DNA of 64,000 nt, from the NCBI RefSeq assembly GCF_000612725.1, contig NZ_HG964451.1, positions 403,634 through 467,633 on the forward strand, in the 5' to 3' direction. Within the stretch, counting starts at the first letter, position 1, and each line of letters starts with the position of its first letter. This DNA comes from Mycolicibacterium austroafricanum (lineage in GTDB: Bacteria > Actinomycetota > Actinomycetes > Mycobacteriales > Mycobacteriaceae). Shown piece by piece: positions 20,354 through 30,809 of the stretch. Both the position numbers and the translations under genes were made by a program. The notes beneath the pieces are model-generated. The model searched no databases and was not told where the DNA came from. It was given only the letters and a program-made list of their open reading frames with translations.

Positions 20354-21019
20354 ATGATGATCGATCTTGACGCCCCCGCGCGCAGGGTGACGGGGGTGCT
20401 CGCGGCGATACTCGTCGCGGCCGCGACCCTCGTCGCAGCACCGGTCCAGATCCCGGCCGCGCACGCCCAGGGCTGCCCCGACATCGAGGTGGTCTTCGCC
20501 CGCGGCACCGACGAACCACCCGGCCTCGGCCGGGTGGGTGCGGCATTCGTCGATTCGCTGCGCGGGCGCGTCGGCGGCCGGTCCGTCGGCACCTACGCCG
20601 TCAACTACCCGGCGAGCTTCGATTTCCTGGCCGCCGCGGCCGGCGCCAACGACGCCAGCCTGCACATCCAGTACATGATGGCCAACTGTCCCCGGACCCG
20701 ACTGGTACTGGGCGGCTACTCACAGGGTGCCGCGGTGATCGACGTCATCGCCGCCGTCCCGATCCCGGCCGTCGGGTTCAACGCGCCGTTGCCGCCCAAC
20801 ACACCCGACTTCGTCGCCGCGATCGCGGTGTTCGGCAACCCGTCGACCAAACTGGGCATCCCGATCACCGCCAGCCCGGTGTGGGGTTCGCGCTCCATCG
20901 ATCTGTGCAACGGCCTCGACCCGGTGTGCTCGGGCGGCGACGACATCGCCGCCCACAGCAACTACGGTCCCGGCATGTTCACCGATCAGGCCGCGGCATT
21001 CGTCGCCGGGCGTCTGTGA
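20354..21019 (+). CDS. Cutinase-like secreted esterase 1 (Rv3451-like)
   Basis: Cutinase-like proteins are exported serine esterases/lipases of mycobacteria. It is 221 residues with a signal peptide (1-38, ending AAHAQG), nucleophile Ser123 in GGYSQGA, and the acid/base pair Asp189 (LDPVC) and His201. Cysteines near 41/112 and 185/192 fit the two family disulfides. It begins 25 bases after the EamA gene. M. tuberculosis has Rv3451 and Rv3452 cutinases at this locus; this organism has three tandem copies. Confidence 0.92.
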   Translation: MMIDLDAPARRVTGVLAAILVAAATLVAAPVQIPAAHAQGCPDIEVVFARGTDEPPGLGRVGAAFVDSLRGRVGGRSVGTYAVNYPASFDFLAAAAGANDASLHIQYMMANCPRTRLVLGGYSQGAAVIDVIAAVPIPAVGFNAPLPPNTPDFVAAIAVFGNPSTKLGIPITASPVWGSRSIDLCNGLDPVCSGGDDIAAHSNYGPGMFTDQAAAFVAGRL

Positions 21020-21043
21020 CCCAGCTATGAGTTACGGTGTCTT

Positions 21044-21712
21044 GTGCTTTCCGATCGACTGATCCGCCGGATCCTTTCGGCCGCAGCCGCCGTGACGGCG
21101 TCGGTGGCCGCCGTCGCCGTCCTTCCCGCCGCCCCTGCCTCCGCGCAGCCGTGCCCGGATGTCGAGGTGGTGTTCGCCCGCGGAACCAGCGAGCCGCCCG
21201 GCGTCGGACGCGTCGGTCAGGCGCTGGCAGACACGCTGCGCAACCAGCTGGGCGGCCGCACGGTCGGGACCTACGGCGTGAACTACCCCGCCAGCTACGA
21301 CTTCCTCAATACCGCCAGCGGGGCCACCGACGCCACCGGACGCATCGCGTACATGGCGGCCGAGTGCCCCAACACCCGCATCGTGCTCGGCGGCTACTCG
21401 CAGGGCGCCGCCGTGGTCGCCATGCTCGCCGGCGTGCCGCCGCTCGGGGACCGCATCGGAAGCATCGGTTCGGCACCGCCGCTGCCGGGCGGGCTGACCG
21501 GAAACGTCGCCGCCGTGGCCGTATTCGGCAACCCGTCGGCCAAGTTCGGCAGCCCGGTGTCGGCCAGAGGCACGTTCGCCGGCAAAGCGATCGACCTGTG
21601 TGCCGACGGTGATCCGATTTGCTCCGACGGCCGCAACCCGTTTGCGCACACCAGCTACGAACGTTCCCCTTTCATCGGTCAAGCCGCCGGATTTGCCGCA
21701 GGCCGGGTCTGA
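21044..21712 (+). CDS. Cutinase-like secreted esterase 2
   Basis: The 222-residue product has a signal peptide (1-34, PASAQP), Ser119 in GGYSQGA, Asp190 in DGDPIC and His202 in PFAHTSY, so the triad is complete. It is clearly a paralogue of the preceding gene (VVFARGTSEPPGVGRVG against VVFARGTDEPPGLGRVG). It starts with GTG 24 bases after the first cutinase stop, suggesting co-transcription. Esterase substrate unknown. Confidence 0.92.
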   Translation: MLSDRLIRRILSAAAAVTASVAAVAVLPAAPASAQPCPDVEVVFARGTSEPPGVGRVGQALADTLRNQLGGRTVGTYGVNYPASYDFLNTASGATDATGRIAYMAAECPNTRIVLGGYSQGAAVVAMLAGVPPLGDRIGSIGSAPPLPGGLTGNVAAVAVFGNPSAKFGSPVSARGTFAGKAIDLCADGDPICSDGRNPFAHTSYERSPFIGQAAGFAAGRV

Positions 21713-21740
21713 ACGGCCACAGCCAATTATGATCGGCTAA

Positions 21741-22403
21741 GTGATTCGTCAGCTGAGAAAATTTCCGGTCCTCTCGGCCCTTGCTGCGCTGCTGTTCACC
21801 GCGGCCGCACTGGTCGCGCCGCCGCTCGCCTCGGCTCAGGCGTGCCCCGAGGTGGAGCTGATCTTCGCCCGCGGCCGGATCGAATCCCCCGGCGCCGGGC
21901 AGATCGGCAACGCGCTGGTCAGCGCGCTGCGCTCGAAGACCGGTAAGAGCGTCGACCTGTACGCGGTGAAGTACCCCGCCGACACCGAGGTCGACCTCGG
22001 CGCCAACGACATGAGCCAGCGCATCCAGTACATGGCCGGCAACTGCCCCGACACCCGGCTGGTGCTGGGCGGCTATTCACTGGGCGCGGCAGTCACCGAC
22101 GTGGTGGTCGCGGTCCCGATCGCCGCGTTCGGTTTCAAGAGCCCGCTGCCCGACGGTGTCGATCGGCACATCGCCGCCGTCGCGCTGTTCGGCAATGGCA
22201 GCCAGTGGGTCGGGCCGATCGCGAACTTCACCAACCCCGCGCTGCGCGACCGGATCATCGAGCTGTGCCACGGCGACGATCCGATCTGCAATCCGACCGC
22301 TCCCGAGAACTGGCAGGACTACTGGCCCGCGCATCTGGCCCCCGCCTACATCGGTGCGGGCATGGTGAACCAGGCCGCCGACTTCATCGTGGGCCGACTG
22401 TAG
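21741..22403 (+). CDS. Cutinase-like secreted esterase 3
   Basis: The 220-residue third paralogue has a signal peptide (1-33, ASAQAC), Ser113 in GGYSLGA, Asp180 in DDPIC and His198 in WPAHLAP. It is more divergent: the ARGT motif is ARGRIESPG, GYSQG is GYSLG, and the stretch before His198 is rewritten (NPTAPENWQDYW). It may therefore differ in specificity. It starts with GTG. Its TAG stop lies directly against the left end of the IS1380-family insertion. Confidence 0.9.
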   Translation: MIRQLRKFPVLSALAALLFTAAALVAPPLASAQACPEVELIFARGRIESPGAGQIGNALVSALRSKTGKSVDLYAVKYPADTEVDLGANDMSQRIQYMAGNCPDTRLVLGGYSLGAAVTDVVVAVPIAAFGFKSPLPDGVDRHIAAVALFGNGSQWVGPIANFTNPALRDRIIELCHGDDPICNPTAPENWQDYWPAHLAPAYIGAGMVNQAADFIVGRL

Positions 22404-24107
22404 CTAGCCCGGATTTTGCATCGAAGTTGATGTGGGTGCGGTTCGGCTGCTGAATTGTGTTGCGGGGTGGCGGTTTCGGCGTAGTGGAGTGGTTGATCGT
22501 CCCGTGTCGCCGGGTGGGGCGGGCTTTCCCGAAGGCCTGGTCTTTCGTGGTCGGTGGGTCGGGTGGGCCGGAGTTCTATCTGAAGGCGGTGCGGATGGTC
22601 TGCCAGGCGGTGGCGATCGCGTGCGCCCATCGCCAGGTGGCATCGATGCGTAGCCGTAGTTGTCGGGCGCTGCGGGTGATGCGGGCCGCCACGTGCAGGA
22701 CCCGGTAGCGGAAGGTGGTGATTTCGGCGCGGGCCAGGCCGGTCTCGGTGCGGAAGCCGATCAGTCGTGTCCAGGTGACCAGGTCGGCGGCGGCAAGGAC
22801 GATTTCCAGCCAGGCGGCGTTGGCCCAGAACGAGTGGCACGGCAGGTTACGCAGGCCGGTGGCTTTGAGTTCGCGGATGCGGTCTTCGACGCGGGCGTGC
22901 TGGCGGTGGCGCAGTTCCAGGCCGGCGACTTGGCCGGCCACGACACCGGGTGGTGTGTCGGTGATGAAGGCGGTGACCCGCATCCCGTCGGCGTCGGTGA
23001 ACCGCAATTGGGCGCCGGGGTGGGGGCGTTCTTTGCGCAGGATCAGTCGGGTGCCCGGTGGCCAGGAGTCCAGGTTGACCAGGTCGGTGGCCTCAGCGAT
23101 CCAGGCGCCGTCACGGATACCACCGTCGGTGTCGATCGCCGGGTACCAGCATTGGCCGAGGTTGAGGGTGTCCACCGCGTCCTGCACGCGGGCATCGACG
23201 GGGTAGCCGAAGGAGAACCCCACCCCCTGTTCGCGGCAGGCGTCGGCGAACTTGTGGGTGGCTCCGGCGGTGTCGCAGCGCACCAACACCTTGGGTGCTT
23301 CAGGGTTGTCGGGAGTGGCGGGGTCGGGCCGACACACCGGCGCAAGGGCGGCCAGTGCCTGGGCCAGGACGATGATGTGATCACTGGCGGTGTTGGAGCC
23401 GGCGTTACCGGTGCGCAGCAGCCCGGCCAGAGCTTCCCCGCCGGCGATCTCGGGGCGGTCCAGAAACGCCAGCAGCGGGTGCAGGCCGAACGTTTTCTTC
23501 CAGGTCGGGGCCGCGCCGTGCTTGTTGTCGGAGTGATCGATGACCAGGGTGGCATCGATGTCGATGTGCAGCCAGTCATCGCCGGTGGGTGCGGCTCCGG
23601 CGGCCCAGGCCGCCGCGCGCGCCGCGGCGCGCGCTGCTCGCACTGCGGGTAGGTGGGCGGCGTCGATGCGCTCATCGACCAGTCGCCACATCGTGGTGGT
23701 GGAGGCTTTCGCGCCGAAGGCGTGCTCACGATCCCCGCACAACTGGCCGACGGCGTCGATGCAATCGGCGCCGTCGGCGACCGCGGCCGCCAGGTCGGCG
23801 AACACCTCCCCGGGCGCATACACCCACGGGCCGCGGTAGGTGTCGGCCAACGCGGCGGTCACCTGCGTCGATAGCCCGGTCCAGTCGGCGAGTTCGCGCA
23901 GCATGGCCATCCCGGCATGCGACACGACGCCATGGCCGTCGGCGGACACTTTCACCCGTGATGTGGTCGCGATATTCTTCACCTGCGAGGTGCCTTTCCG
24001 CTGGAACGATCCGAACCTTAGACAAGTCCGATTATTCCTTGCAGGACAGGCACTTTCGCTTATCTACACACCCTCACCAGCAACAAACCACGAAAAATCC
24101 GGGCTAG
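22404..24107. mobile_element. IS1380-family insertion sequence with CTAG target duplication
   Basis: The element proper is 22408-24103 (1696 bases). Its ends are inverted repeats starting CCCGGATTTT (22408-22417 and complement of 24094-24103), and both are flanked by CTAG (22404-22407 and 24104-24107), read as a 4-base target duplication. It encodes one full-length transposase on the minus strand, so it looks recent and potentially active. The left flank is the cutinase stop codon and the right CTAG contains the truA stop codon. Confidence 0.93.
22576..23982 (-). CDS. IS1380-family DDE transposase
   Basis: A 468-residue transposase with intact IS1380-type core: the first acidic motif in HIDIDATLVIDHSD (about 139-152), the second in VRCDTAGATHKFAD, and the catalytic Glu in HARVEDRIRELKATGLRNLP. 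Aromatic and basic residues in the C-terminal domain fit the family. There is no frameshift or internal stop. It occupies most of the element, with about 170 bases of non-coding DNA at the left end and about 120 at the right. Confidence 0.95.
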   Translation of the reverse strand: MKNIATTSRVKVSADGHGVVSHAGMAMLRELADWTGLSTQVTAALADTYRGPWVYAPGEVFADLAAAVADGADCIDAVGQLCGDREHAFGAKASTTTMWRLVDERIDAAHLPAVRAARAAARAAAWAAGAAPTGDDWLHIDIDATLVIDHSDNKHGAAPTWKKTFGLHPLLAFLDRPEIAGGEALAGLLRTGNAGSNTASDHIIVLAQALAALAPVCRPDPATPDNPEAPKVLVRCDTAGATHKFADACREQGVGFSFGYPVDARVQDAVDTLNLGQCWYPAIDTDGGIRDGAWIAEATDLVNLDSWPPGTRLILRKERPHPGAQLRFTDADGMRVTAFITDTPPGVVAGQVAGLELRHRQHARVEDRIRELKATGLRNLPCHSFWANAAWLEIVLAAADLVTWTRLIGFRTETGLARAEITTFRYRVLHVAARITRSARQLRLRIDATWRWAHAIATAWQTIRTAFR

Positions 24108-25003
24108 AGCTCGTCGGCGGTACGCAGATCGCGAGTCACCAGGTTGCGGGCCTCCAGCTGCGCGTCGGGCGGGTAGTCCACACCGACCAACGTCAGTCCG
24201 CGCGCCGGAGCCGCGGCGAAGTCGCTGGAGCGACCCGTCGCGTCCAGCAGCGCCGCACACCATGCCGCGTCGCGGCGATGCTCGCCGACGGCGAGCAGCG
24301 CGCCGACCAGTGAGCGCACCATGTTCCAGCAGAACGCGTCGGCGCTGACGTGCACCTCGACCCGGTCGCCGTCGCGCACGCAGTCCAACCGCTGTAACTC
24401 CCGGATCGTCGTCGCGCCGTCGCGGTGCCGGCAGAACGCCGCGAAGTCGTGCAGCCCCACCAACTCGCGGGCCGCGGTGGCCATCGCCGCCACGTCGAGC
24501 GGACGCGGCCACGGTGTGACGAACCGGGCCTCGGCGGGCTCGACGCCGTACGGGGCGGTGCTCAGCCGGTAGAGGTAGTGCCGCCGCAGCGCCGAGAACC
24601 GCGCGTCGAATCCCGGTGCGGCGCGGGTGATCTCACGGACCCGGACGTCCTCGGGCAGCATCCGGCCGAGACGGCGGACCAGAGGCCCGAACTCGGCCTC
24701 ACCGGGACGGGTGGTGCGCGGGTAGGCATACGGCAGCGCGTCGGCGGGGACGTCGACGTGGGCGACCTGCCCGGTGGCATGAACGCCGGAGTCGGTGCGG
24801 CCCGCGGCGCGGGTCACCACCGGGGTCCGGAACACCGTCGAGAGCGCGTCGTCGATCGCCCCGGCCACGGTGCGCTGCCCGGCCTGAGTCGCCCAGCCGG
24901 CGAAGTCCGTGCCGTCGTAGGCGATGTCGAGGCGCAGACGAACTCCCGGCCGCGAGGAAATGAAAACAAGCCCGCCACCGGAATCGGTGGCGGGCTCGTT
25001 CAC
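24104..25003 (-). CDS. truA: tRNA pseudouridine(38-40) synthase TruA
   Basis: TruA isomerises uridines 38-40 of the tRNA anticodon arm. The catalytic Asp lies in [20 protein letters not shown], and [12 protein letters not shown] and [17 protein letters not shown] are family motifs. GTG at 25003, eight bases past the rplQ stop, gives 299 residues, the M. tuberculosis length; no other in-frame start lies before the conserved [16 protein letters not shown]. Codons 4-12 then overlap the rplQ terminator hairpin. The TAG stop falls in the CTAG duplicated by the IS. Confidence 0.9.
   Translation of the reverse strand: MNEPATDSGGGLVFISSRPGVRLRLDIAYDGTDFAGWATQAGQRTVAGAIDDALSTVFRTPVVTRAAGRTDSGVHATGQVAHVDVPADALPYAYPRTTRPGEAEFGPLVRRLGRMLPEDVRVREITRAAPGFDARFSALRRHYLYRLSTAPYGVEPAEARFVTPWPRPLDVAAMATAARELVGLHDFAAFCRHRDGATTIRELQRLDCVRDGDRVEVHVSADAFCWNMVRSLVGALLAVGEHRRDAAWCAALLDATGRSSDFAAAPARGLTLVGVDYPPDAQLEARNLVTRDLRTADEL
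24970..24995 (-). terminator. Intrinsic terminator after rplQ, inside the truA 5' end
   Basis: GCCCGCCACCG and CGGTGGCGGGC form a perfect 11-base stem with a 4-base loop, followed on the minus strand by the T-rich TTGTTTTCATTT. This is the textbook form of a Rho-independent terminator, rare in mycobacteria. It lies 16 bases after the rplQ stop. Confidence 0.8.
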
Positions 25004-25010
25004 TGGGTGA

Positions 25011-25619
25011 CTACTTGTCGTCGTCAGCCTTCTCGACCTCGGTTGCCTCGTCGGCTTCCTCAGCCGAAGCCTCGTCGACGGCCTCGACCTCGGCGGCCTC
25101 GACCTCAGCCTCGGCGGTCTCGGCAGAAGCCTCGGTCTCGACAGCCTCCGGCTCAACCGCTGCTTGCGGTGCCGCGGCAGCGGCGACCTCTTGAGCGCCC
25201 GCGCTCGCCGCCTTCTGCGCCGCGTCCGCGCGACGCGCACGGTTGGCCTCCGACGTCACGGTCTTCTCCCGCACCAGTTCGATGACCGCCATCGGGGCGT
25301 TGTCGCCCTTGCGGTTCTCGACCTTGATGATGCGGGTGTAGCCGCCGTTGCGGTCGGCGAAGAACGGCCCGATCTCGGCGAACAAGACGTGCACGACGTC
25401 CTTGTCGCGGATCTTCTTCATCACCTCACGCCGGTTGTGCAGCGTGCCCTTCTTGGCGTGGGTGATGAGCTTCTCCGCGTACGGCCGCAGCGCCCGCGCC
25501 TTCGGCTCGGTCGTCTTGATGCGGCCGTGCTCGAACAGCGACGTGGCCAGGTTGGCCAGGAGCGCCTTCTGGTGCGAGGACGACCCGCCGAGGCGAGGAC
25601 CCTTTGTGGGTTTGGGCAT
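25011..25619 (-). CDS. rplQ: 50S ribosomal protein L17
   Basis: L17 domain occupies residues 1-120 ([55 protein letters not shown]). A long acidic Ala/Glu/Val-rich tail (about 130-202) is an actinobacterial extension, here even longer than usual and low-complexity. It lies 86 bases downstream of rpoA, in the order normal for mycobacteria, and is followed by a strong terminator. Confidence 0.98.
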   Translation of the reverse strand: MPKPTKGPRLGGSSSHQKALLANLATSLFEHGRIKTTEPKARALRPYAEKLITHAKKGTLHNRREVMKKIRDKDVVHVLFAEIGPFFADRNGGYTRIIKVENRKGDNAPMAVIELVREKTVTSEANRARRADAAQKAASAGAQEVAAAAAPQAAVEPEAVETEASAETAEAEVEAAEVEAVDEASAEEADEATEVEKADDDK

Positions 25620-25684
25620 TGCGACTATCTCCTAATGGGGCCGGTCCCCGTATCAGGTAGGACCGGGACGGAACTACAGGGCTT

Positions 25685-26800
<1,116 letters not shown>

Positions 26801-26841
26801 TTAGGTGGCCTGAGCCCCGGTGGATTCCGGGGTCAGGGTTA

Positions 26842-27447
26842 CTACTTCGAGTAGAGCTCGACGATCAGCTGCTCGGTGAGCGGAACGTCGATCTGCGCGC
26901 GCTCGGGCAGCTGGTGCACGAGGATGCGCTGACGCTCGCCGACGACCTGCAGCCAGCCCGGGATCGGGCGCTCGCCGGCGGTCTGCCGGGCCACCTCGAA
27001 GGGCAGGGTGTTGATCGACTTGTCCTTGACGTCGATGATGTCGTACTGCGACACCCGGTAGCTGGGCACGTCGACCTTCACTCCGTTGACGGTGAAGTGG
27101 CCGTGGCTGACCAGCTGACGCGCCATCCGGCGGGTGCGGGCCAGGCCTGCGCGGTACACGACGTTGTCCAGCCGGCTCTCCAGGATGCGCAGCAGGTTGT
27201 CGCCGGTCTTACCGGGAAGGCGGTTGGCCTCCTCGTAGTAGCGGCGGAACTGCTTCTCCATGACGCCGTAGGTGAAGCGGGCCTTCTGCTTCTCCTGCAG
27301 CTGGGTGCGGTATTCGCTCTCCTTGATCCGCGCACGGCCGTGCTGGCCGGGCGGGTAGGGGCGCTTCTCGAAGGACTGATCTCCGCCGACCAGGTCGACG
27401 CCGAGGCGACGCGACTTGCGGGTGACGGGTCCGGTATAACGAGCCAT
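26842..27447 (-). CDS. rpsD: 30S ribosomal protein S4
   Basis: S4 nucleates 30S assembly and autoregulates its operon in many bacteria. It is 201 residues: MARYTGPVTRKSRRLGVDL, then the S4 RNA-binding domain from about residue 92 (ESRLDNVVYRAGLARTRRMARQLVSHGHFTVNG). The N-terminal region lacks the zinc-binding cysteine set, so it is the C-minus form. It sits between rpsK and rpoA as usual. Confidence 0.99.
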   Translation of the reverse strand: MARYTGPVTRKSRRLGVDLVGGDQSFEKRPYPPGQHGRARIKESEYRTQLQEKQKARFTYGVMEKQFRRYYEEANRLPGKTGDNLLRILESRLDNVVYRAGLARTRRMARQLVSHGHFTVNGVKVDVPSYRVSQYDIIDVKDKSINTLPFEVARQTAGERPIPGWLQVVGERQRILVHQLPERAQIDVPLTEQLIVELYSK

Positions 27448-27465
27448 TTTCTAGTTCCCTCTCCC

Positions 27466-27879
27466 CTAGACCCGGCGCCGCTTGGGCGGACGGCAACCGT
27501 TGTGCGGCTGCGGTGTGACGTCGGAGATCGCGCCGACCTCGAGGCCTGCGGCCTGCAGCGAACGGATGGCGGTCTCACGACCCGAGCCCGGGCCCTTCAC
27601 GAAGACGTCGACCTTCTTGACGCCGTGCTCCTGCGCCTTGCGGGCGGCGTTCTCGGCGGCCAGCTGCGCGGCGAACGGGGTGGACTTACGCGACCCCTTG
27701 AAGCCGACATGTCCCGACGACGCCCAGGCGATGACGTTGCCCTGCGGATCGGTGATGGACACGATGGTGTTGTTGAACGTGCTCTTGATGTGAGCGGCGC
27801 CGTGCGGGACGTTCTTCTTTTCCCTGCGACGGGTCTTCTGCCCCTTCTTGGGGGCGCCACCCTTTTTTGCCTGTGCCAT
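27466..27879 (-). CDS. rpsK: 30S ribosomal protein S11
   Basis: S11 forms part of the 30S platform near the mRNA exit. It is 137 residues; [47 protein letters not shown] and [20 protein letters not shown] are family signatures, and the basic C-terminus ends [11 protein letters not shown]. It has close spacing to rpsM (6 bases) and rpsD (18 bases), so all are one transcript. Confidence 0.99.
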   Translation of the reverse strand: MAQAKKGGAPKKGQKTRRREKKNVPHGAAHIKSTFNNTIVSITDPQGNVIAWASSGHVGFKGSRKSTPFAAQLAAENAARKAQEHGVKKVDVFVKGPGSGRETAIRSLQAAGLEVGAISDVTPQPHNGCRPPKRRRV

Positions 27880-27885
27880 CCGGGG

Positions 27886-28260
27886 TTACCTGGCCTTCTT
27901 CTTGCCGGCGATGGTGCGCTTGGGGCCCTTGCGGGTGCGCGCATTGGTCTTGGTCCGCTGGCCGCGCACCGGCAGGCCGCGGCGGTGCCGCAGACCCTGG
28001 TAGCAGCCGATCTCGATCTTGCGGCGGATGTCGGCCTGCACCTCACGGCGCAGATCACCCTCCACCTTGAGGTTGCCCTCGATGTAGTCGCGCAGCTGCG
28101 TCACCTGATCGTCCGTCAGGTCCTTGGTGCGCATGTCCCGGCTGATGCCGGTGGCTTCCAGGATCTCCTGGGAGCGGGTACGACCGATGCCGTAGATGTA
28201 CGTCAATGCGATCTCCATGCGCTTGTCGCGCGGGAGGTCAACGCCCATAAGTCGGGCCAT
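27886..28260 (-). CDS. rpsM: 30S ribosomal protein S13
   Basis: S13 lies in the 30S head and contacts the 50S subunit and P-site tRNA. ATG at 28260 ([14 protein letters not shown]) gives 124 residues, the usual length; an upstream in-frame ATG at 28269 would add MAY. It contains [18 protein letters not shown] and the tail [19 protein letters not shown] 182-base spacer separates it from rpmJ, long for this cluster. Confidence 0.98.
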   Translation of the reverse strand: MARLMGVDLPRDKRMEIALTYIYGIGRTRSQEILEATGISRDMRTKDLTDDQVTQLRDYIEGNLKVEGDLRREVQADIRRKIEIGCYQGLRHRRGLPVRGQRTKTNARTRKGPKRTIAGKKKAR

Positions 28261-28442
28261 GTATGCCATTCCTCGTGTTCTGCGGAGGTCTGATCCCAGT
28301 CCGTTCCCGGGTCTGCCCCGGGGTCCGGCCTCCGTTCCGGACGTGTGCGAGCGGCGTATCCGCTCAGTGGCGCTGGGAGGTCATCATTCAGTTGTGAATC
28401 TGCGGAAGACTCAGCTCTGCTGTCTGGTCTTCGCGCAAGCGC

Positions 28443-28556
28443 TCAGCCCTGCCGCTGCTTGTGACGGGGATCGGAGCAGATCACCATGACCCGCCCGTGC
28501 CGGCGGATCACCCTGCACTTGTCGCAGATCGGCTTGACGCTCGGGTTCACCTTCAC
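28443..28556 (-). CDS. rpmJ: 50S ribosomal protein L36
   Basis: A 37-residue protein starting with GTG ([14 protein letters not shown]). It carries the zinc-ribbon set Cys-x2-Cys ... Cys-x4-His ([12 protein letters not shown]), so it is the zinc-binding (C-plus) form. Located between infA and rpsM, its normal place. Because it is the Zn form, a zinc-independent paralogue may exist elsewhere in the genome under Zur control. Confidence 0.97.
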
Positions 28557-28602
28557 GGCTGTGTCGATCCTTCTTCTCGTGGTTCTTCTAGGGCTTCTGG
28601 AC

Positions 28603-28824
28603 TTACTTGTAGCGGTACACGATGCGGCCGCGGGACAGGTCGTAGGGAGAAAGCTCCACCACGACGCGGTCCTCGGGGAGGATACGGATGTAGTGCTGCC
28701 GCATCTTTCCGCTGATGTGGGCGAGGACCTTGTGTCCGTTCTCCAGCTCAATGCGGAACATCGCATTGGGCAGAGGTTCGACGACACGACCCTCAACCTC
28801 TATGGCACCGTCTTTTTTGGCCAT
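28603..28824 (-). CDS. infA: Translation initiation factor IF-1
   Basis: IF-1 blocks the ribosomal A site during initiation. It is 73 residues, a single S1-type OB fold ([53 protein letters not shown]). ATG at 28824 is the normal start. It is first in the infA-rpmJ-rpsM-rpsK-rpsD-rpoA-rplQ run; the 210-base gap upstream (to sulP at 29035) should hold its promoter, though I could not fix the elements. Confidence 0.98.
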
Positions 28825-29034
28825 ACTGTGTAACGGTCCTTGCTTTCGTTTCGTATCGGCTTGCTGGCCTCTTCGGCGCAGCCTTCGATCCGACTTGAAA
28901 ACGTGGGCCGGATCGGGAGAATTCCCCGCTGACGTCGGGGGCTCCAGAGCAAGGCACGCGAGAAGTCGGCGCGGAAGCCGCACCGTTGATCCATGGTACT
29001 CGCAGTCGGGCCAGGCCCAAAATCCGTGCGCAGG

Positions 29035-30735
29035 TCAGTCCGCGCCCCGGGAGGCCGCCCAGGCCCGATAGGCCTCGACGGCCGTCGGCAGCGTCATGTA
29101 CAGGCGATCTTCCCCGATCTTGTCGATCACCCCGGCGGCCGTCAGGGCATCCCTGAGGTCCTGCTTGACCCGGGCCATCGCGAAGACGATGCCACGGCGT
29201 CCACACTCCTCCCGCAGCTGGTCCAGCGCCTCGATGGCGGTCATGTCGACCTCGACGTTGGCCTCCGCGTTGAGCAGGAACCAACGCACGGGCGGGCTGG
29301 CCTGGTCCATGTGGTCAACGGCCTCGAGGGCGCGGCGACGGAAGTCCTCGGCGTTGGCGAAGCACAGCGGCGCGTCGTAGCGGTACACCAGCAGGCCCGG
29401 GATCAGCGCCGCGTCCGGGTAGTCGTCGACGTCGTGCATCCCGGCCACCCCGGGCACCAGCCCCAGGACGCTGTCGTGGGCGTGCGACAGGCGCCGGAGC
29501 AGGTCGAGGACCGTCAGCCCGATCGCGACGAGCACGCCGTAGAGCACCCCGAAGACCGCCACGGCGAAGGTGGTCAGCAGCGCGAGCACCAGCTCGCTGC
29601 GGCGGAAGCGGGCGAGTGCCTTGAAACCGGCGACGTCGACCAGCTTGGCCGCGGCGTAGACGATCAGGCCTCCCAGCGCGGCGGCCGGGATGGTCGACAC
29701 CACACTCCCACCGAACAGCACCACCACCGACACCACGACCAGCACCACCAGGGAGTACCTCTGCGTCCGGGCTCCGGCCGCGGCCGCCAACGCCGTGCGG
29801 CTGCCACTGGAGCTGACCGGAAAGCCGCGCAGGAACCCGACCGCGATGTTGCTGACGCCGAGGGCGCGGAGTTCGGCGTTCGCGTCGACGGTCTCACCGA
29901 CCCGCGCCGCGAACGCACGCGCAGTCAGGATGTTGTCCGAGAACGCGACCACCGCGATCCCCACCGCGGCCATGAGAAGTTCCCGCACCGGCACATCCGC
30001 CAGCGCCGGCACGGCGGGGCTCGGCGCGCCGGCGGGTATCGCACCGACGACGTCGATGCCGTACCGCGTCAGCGACCACACGGCCACCACGGCCGCCGCG
30101 CCGAGGACGGCGATCAACGGGCCGGGCAGGCGGGGCGCCGCGCGCTCCACGGCGACCACACACAGCAGCACCGCGGCCGCCATCATCAAGGTGGGCCAGT
30201 GCACCTGACCGATGCCCGACGCGAACGCGCGCACCTGCTCCACCACGGATTCGCCGGAGACCGGCACCCCGGAGATCCGCTCCAACTGACCGGTGACCAT
30301 CGCGATGGCGATGCCGAAGAGGTAGCCCACCAGGACGGGCTTGGACAGCAGGTTCGCCAGGTAGCCGAGCCCGATGATCCCGGCCGCCAGGCACAACACC
30401 CCGACCAGGATCGCCAGGATCGCGGCGTACGTCGCATAGCGGACCGGGTCGTTGCCGCCGACCAACGGGACCAGCACCGCGGCGGTCATCAGCGACGTCG
30501 TCGACTCCGGACCGACGGACAACTGCCGCGACGAACCGAGGATCGCGTAGATCAGCAGCGGCGGCAGCGCCGCCCACAACCCGACGATGGGGCTCAGTCC
30601 GGCCAGCGCCGCATAGGCCAGCGCCTGCGGGATCAGATACGCCGAGACACTGAGCCCGGCGAGCAGGTCGACGCGCAGCGGTGCGCCCCGACCTTCCCGC
30701 AGCCCGGCCAGCCCCGGCGCCCACCGTGTCAACAC
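29035..30735 (-). CDS. SulP-family anion transporter with STAS domain
   Basis: A membrane transporter of the SLC26/SulP class (sulfate or bicarbonate); substrate is not decidable here. There are about ten to twelve helices from residue 25 (LLAGLSVSAYLIPQALAYAALAGLSPIVGLW is the family signature), then a cytoplasmic STAS domain from about residue 430 (LLVYRYDAPLCFANAEDFRRR, MTAIEALDQL). GTG at 30735 after a G-run gives 566 residues, near the 560 of Rv1739c. A GTG at 30786 is also possible but leaves only 23 bases to the divergent gene. Confidence 0.88.
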   Translation of the reverse strand: MLTRWAPGLAGLREGRGAPLRVDLLAGLSVSAYLIPQALAYAALAGLSPIVGLWAALPPLLIYAILGSSRQLSVGPESTTSLMTAAVLVPLVGGNDPVRYATYAAILAILVGVLCLAAGIIGLGYLANLLSKPVLVGYLFGIAIAMVTGQLERISGVPVSGESVVEQVRAFASGIGQVHWPTLMMAAAVLLCVVAVERAAPRLPGPLIAVLGAAAVVAVWSLTRYGIDVVGAIPAGAPSPAVPALADVPVRELLMAAVGIAVVAFSDNILTARAFAARVGETVDANAELRALGVSNIAVGFLRGFPVSSSGSRTALAAAAGARTQRYSLVVLVVVSVVVLFGGSVVSTIPAAALGGLIVYAAAKLVDVAGFKALARFRRSELVLALLTTFAVAVFGVLYGVLVAIGLTVLDLLRRLSHAHDSVLGLVPGVAGMHDVDDYPDAALIPGLLVYRYDAPLCFANAEDFRRRALEAVDHMDQASPPVRWFLLNAEANVEVDMTAIEALDQLREECGRRGIVFAMARVKQDLRDALTAAGVIDKIGEDRLYMTLPTAVEAYRAWAASRGAD

Positions 30736-30809
30736 TGCCCCCCAACGTTCGCTTGAAAGATACTTGCCGTAGCGCGGCGTCGACACCGGCCGGATGAGAG
30801 GATCGCGTC

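Noticed and set aside
28993..30756. 587-codon plus-strand frame over the SulP gene
   Set aside because: Low-complexity His/Arg/Gln shadow of a membrane-protein gene, no start signal.
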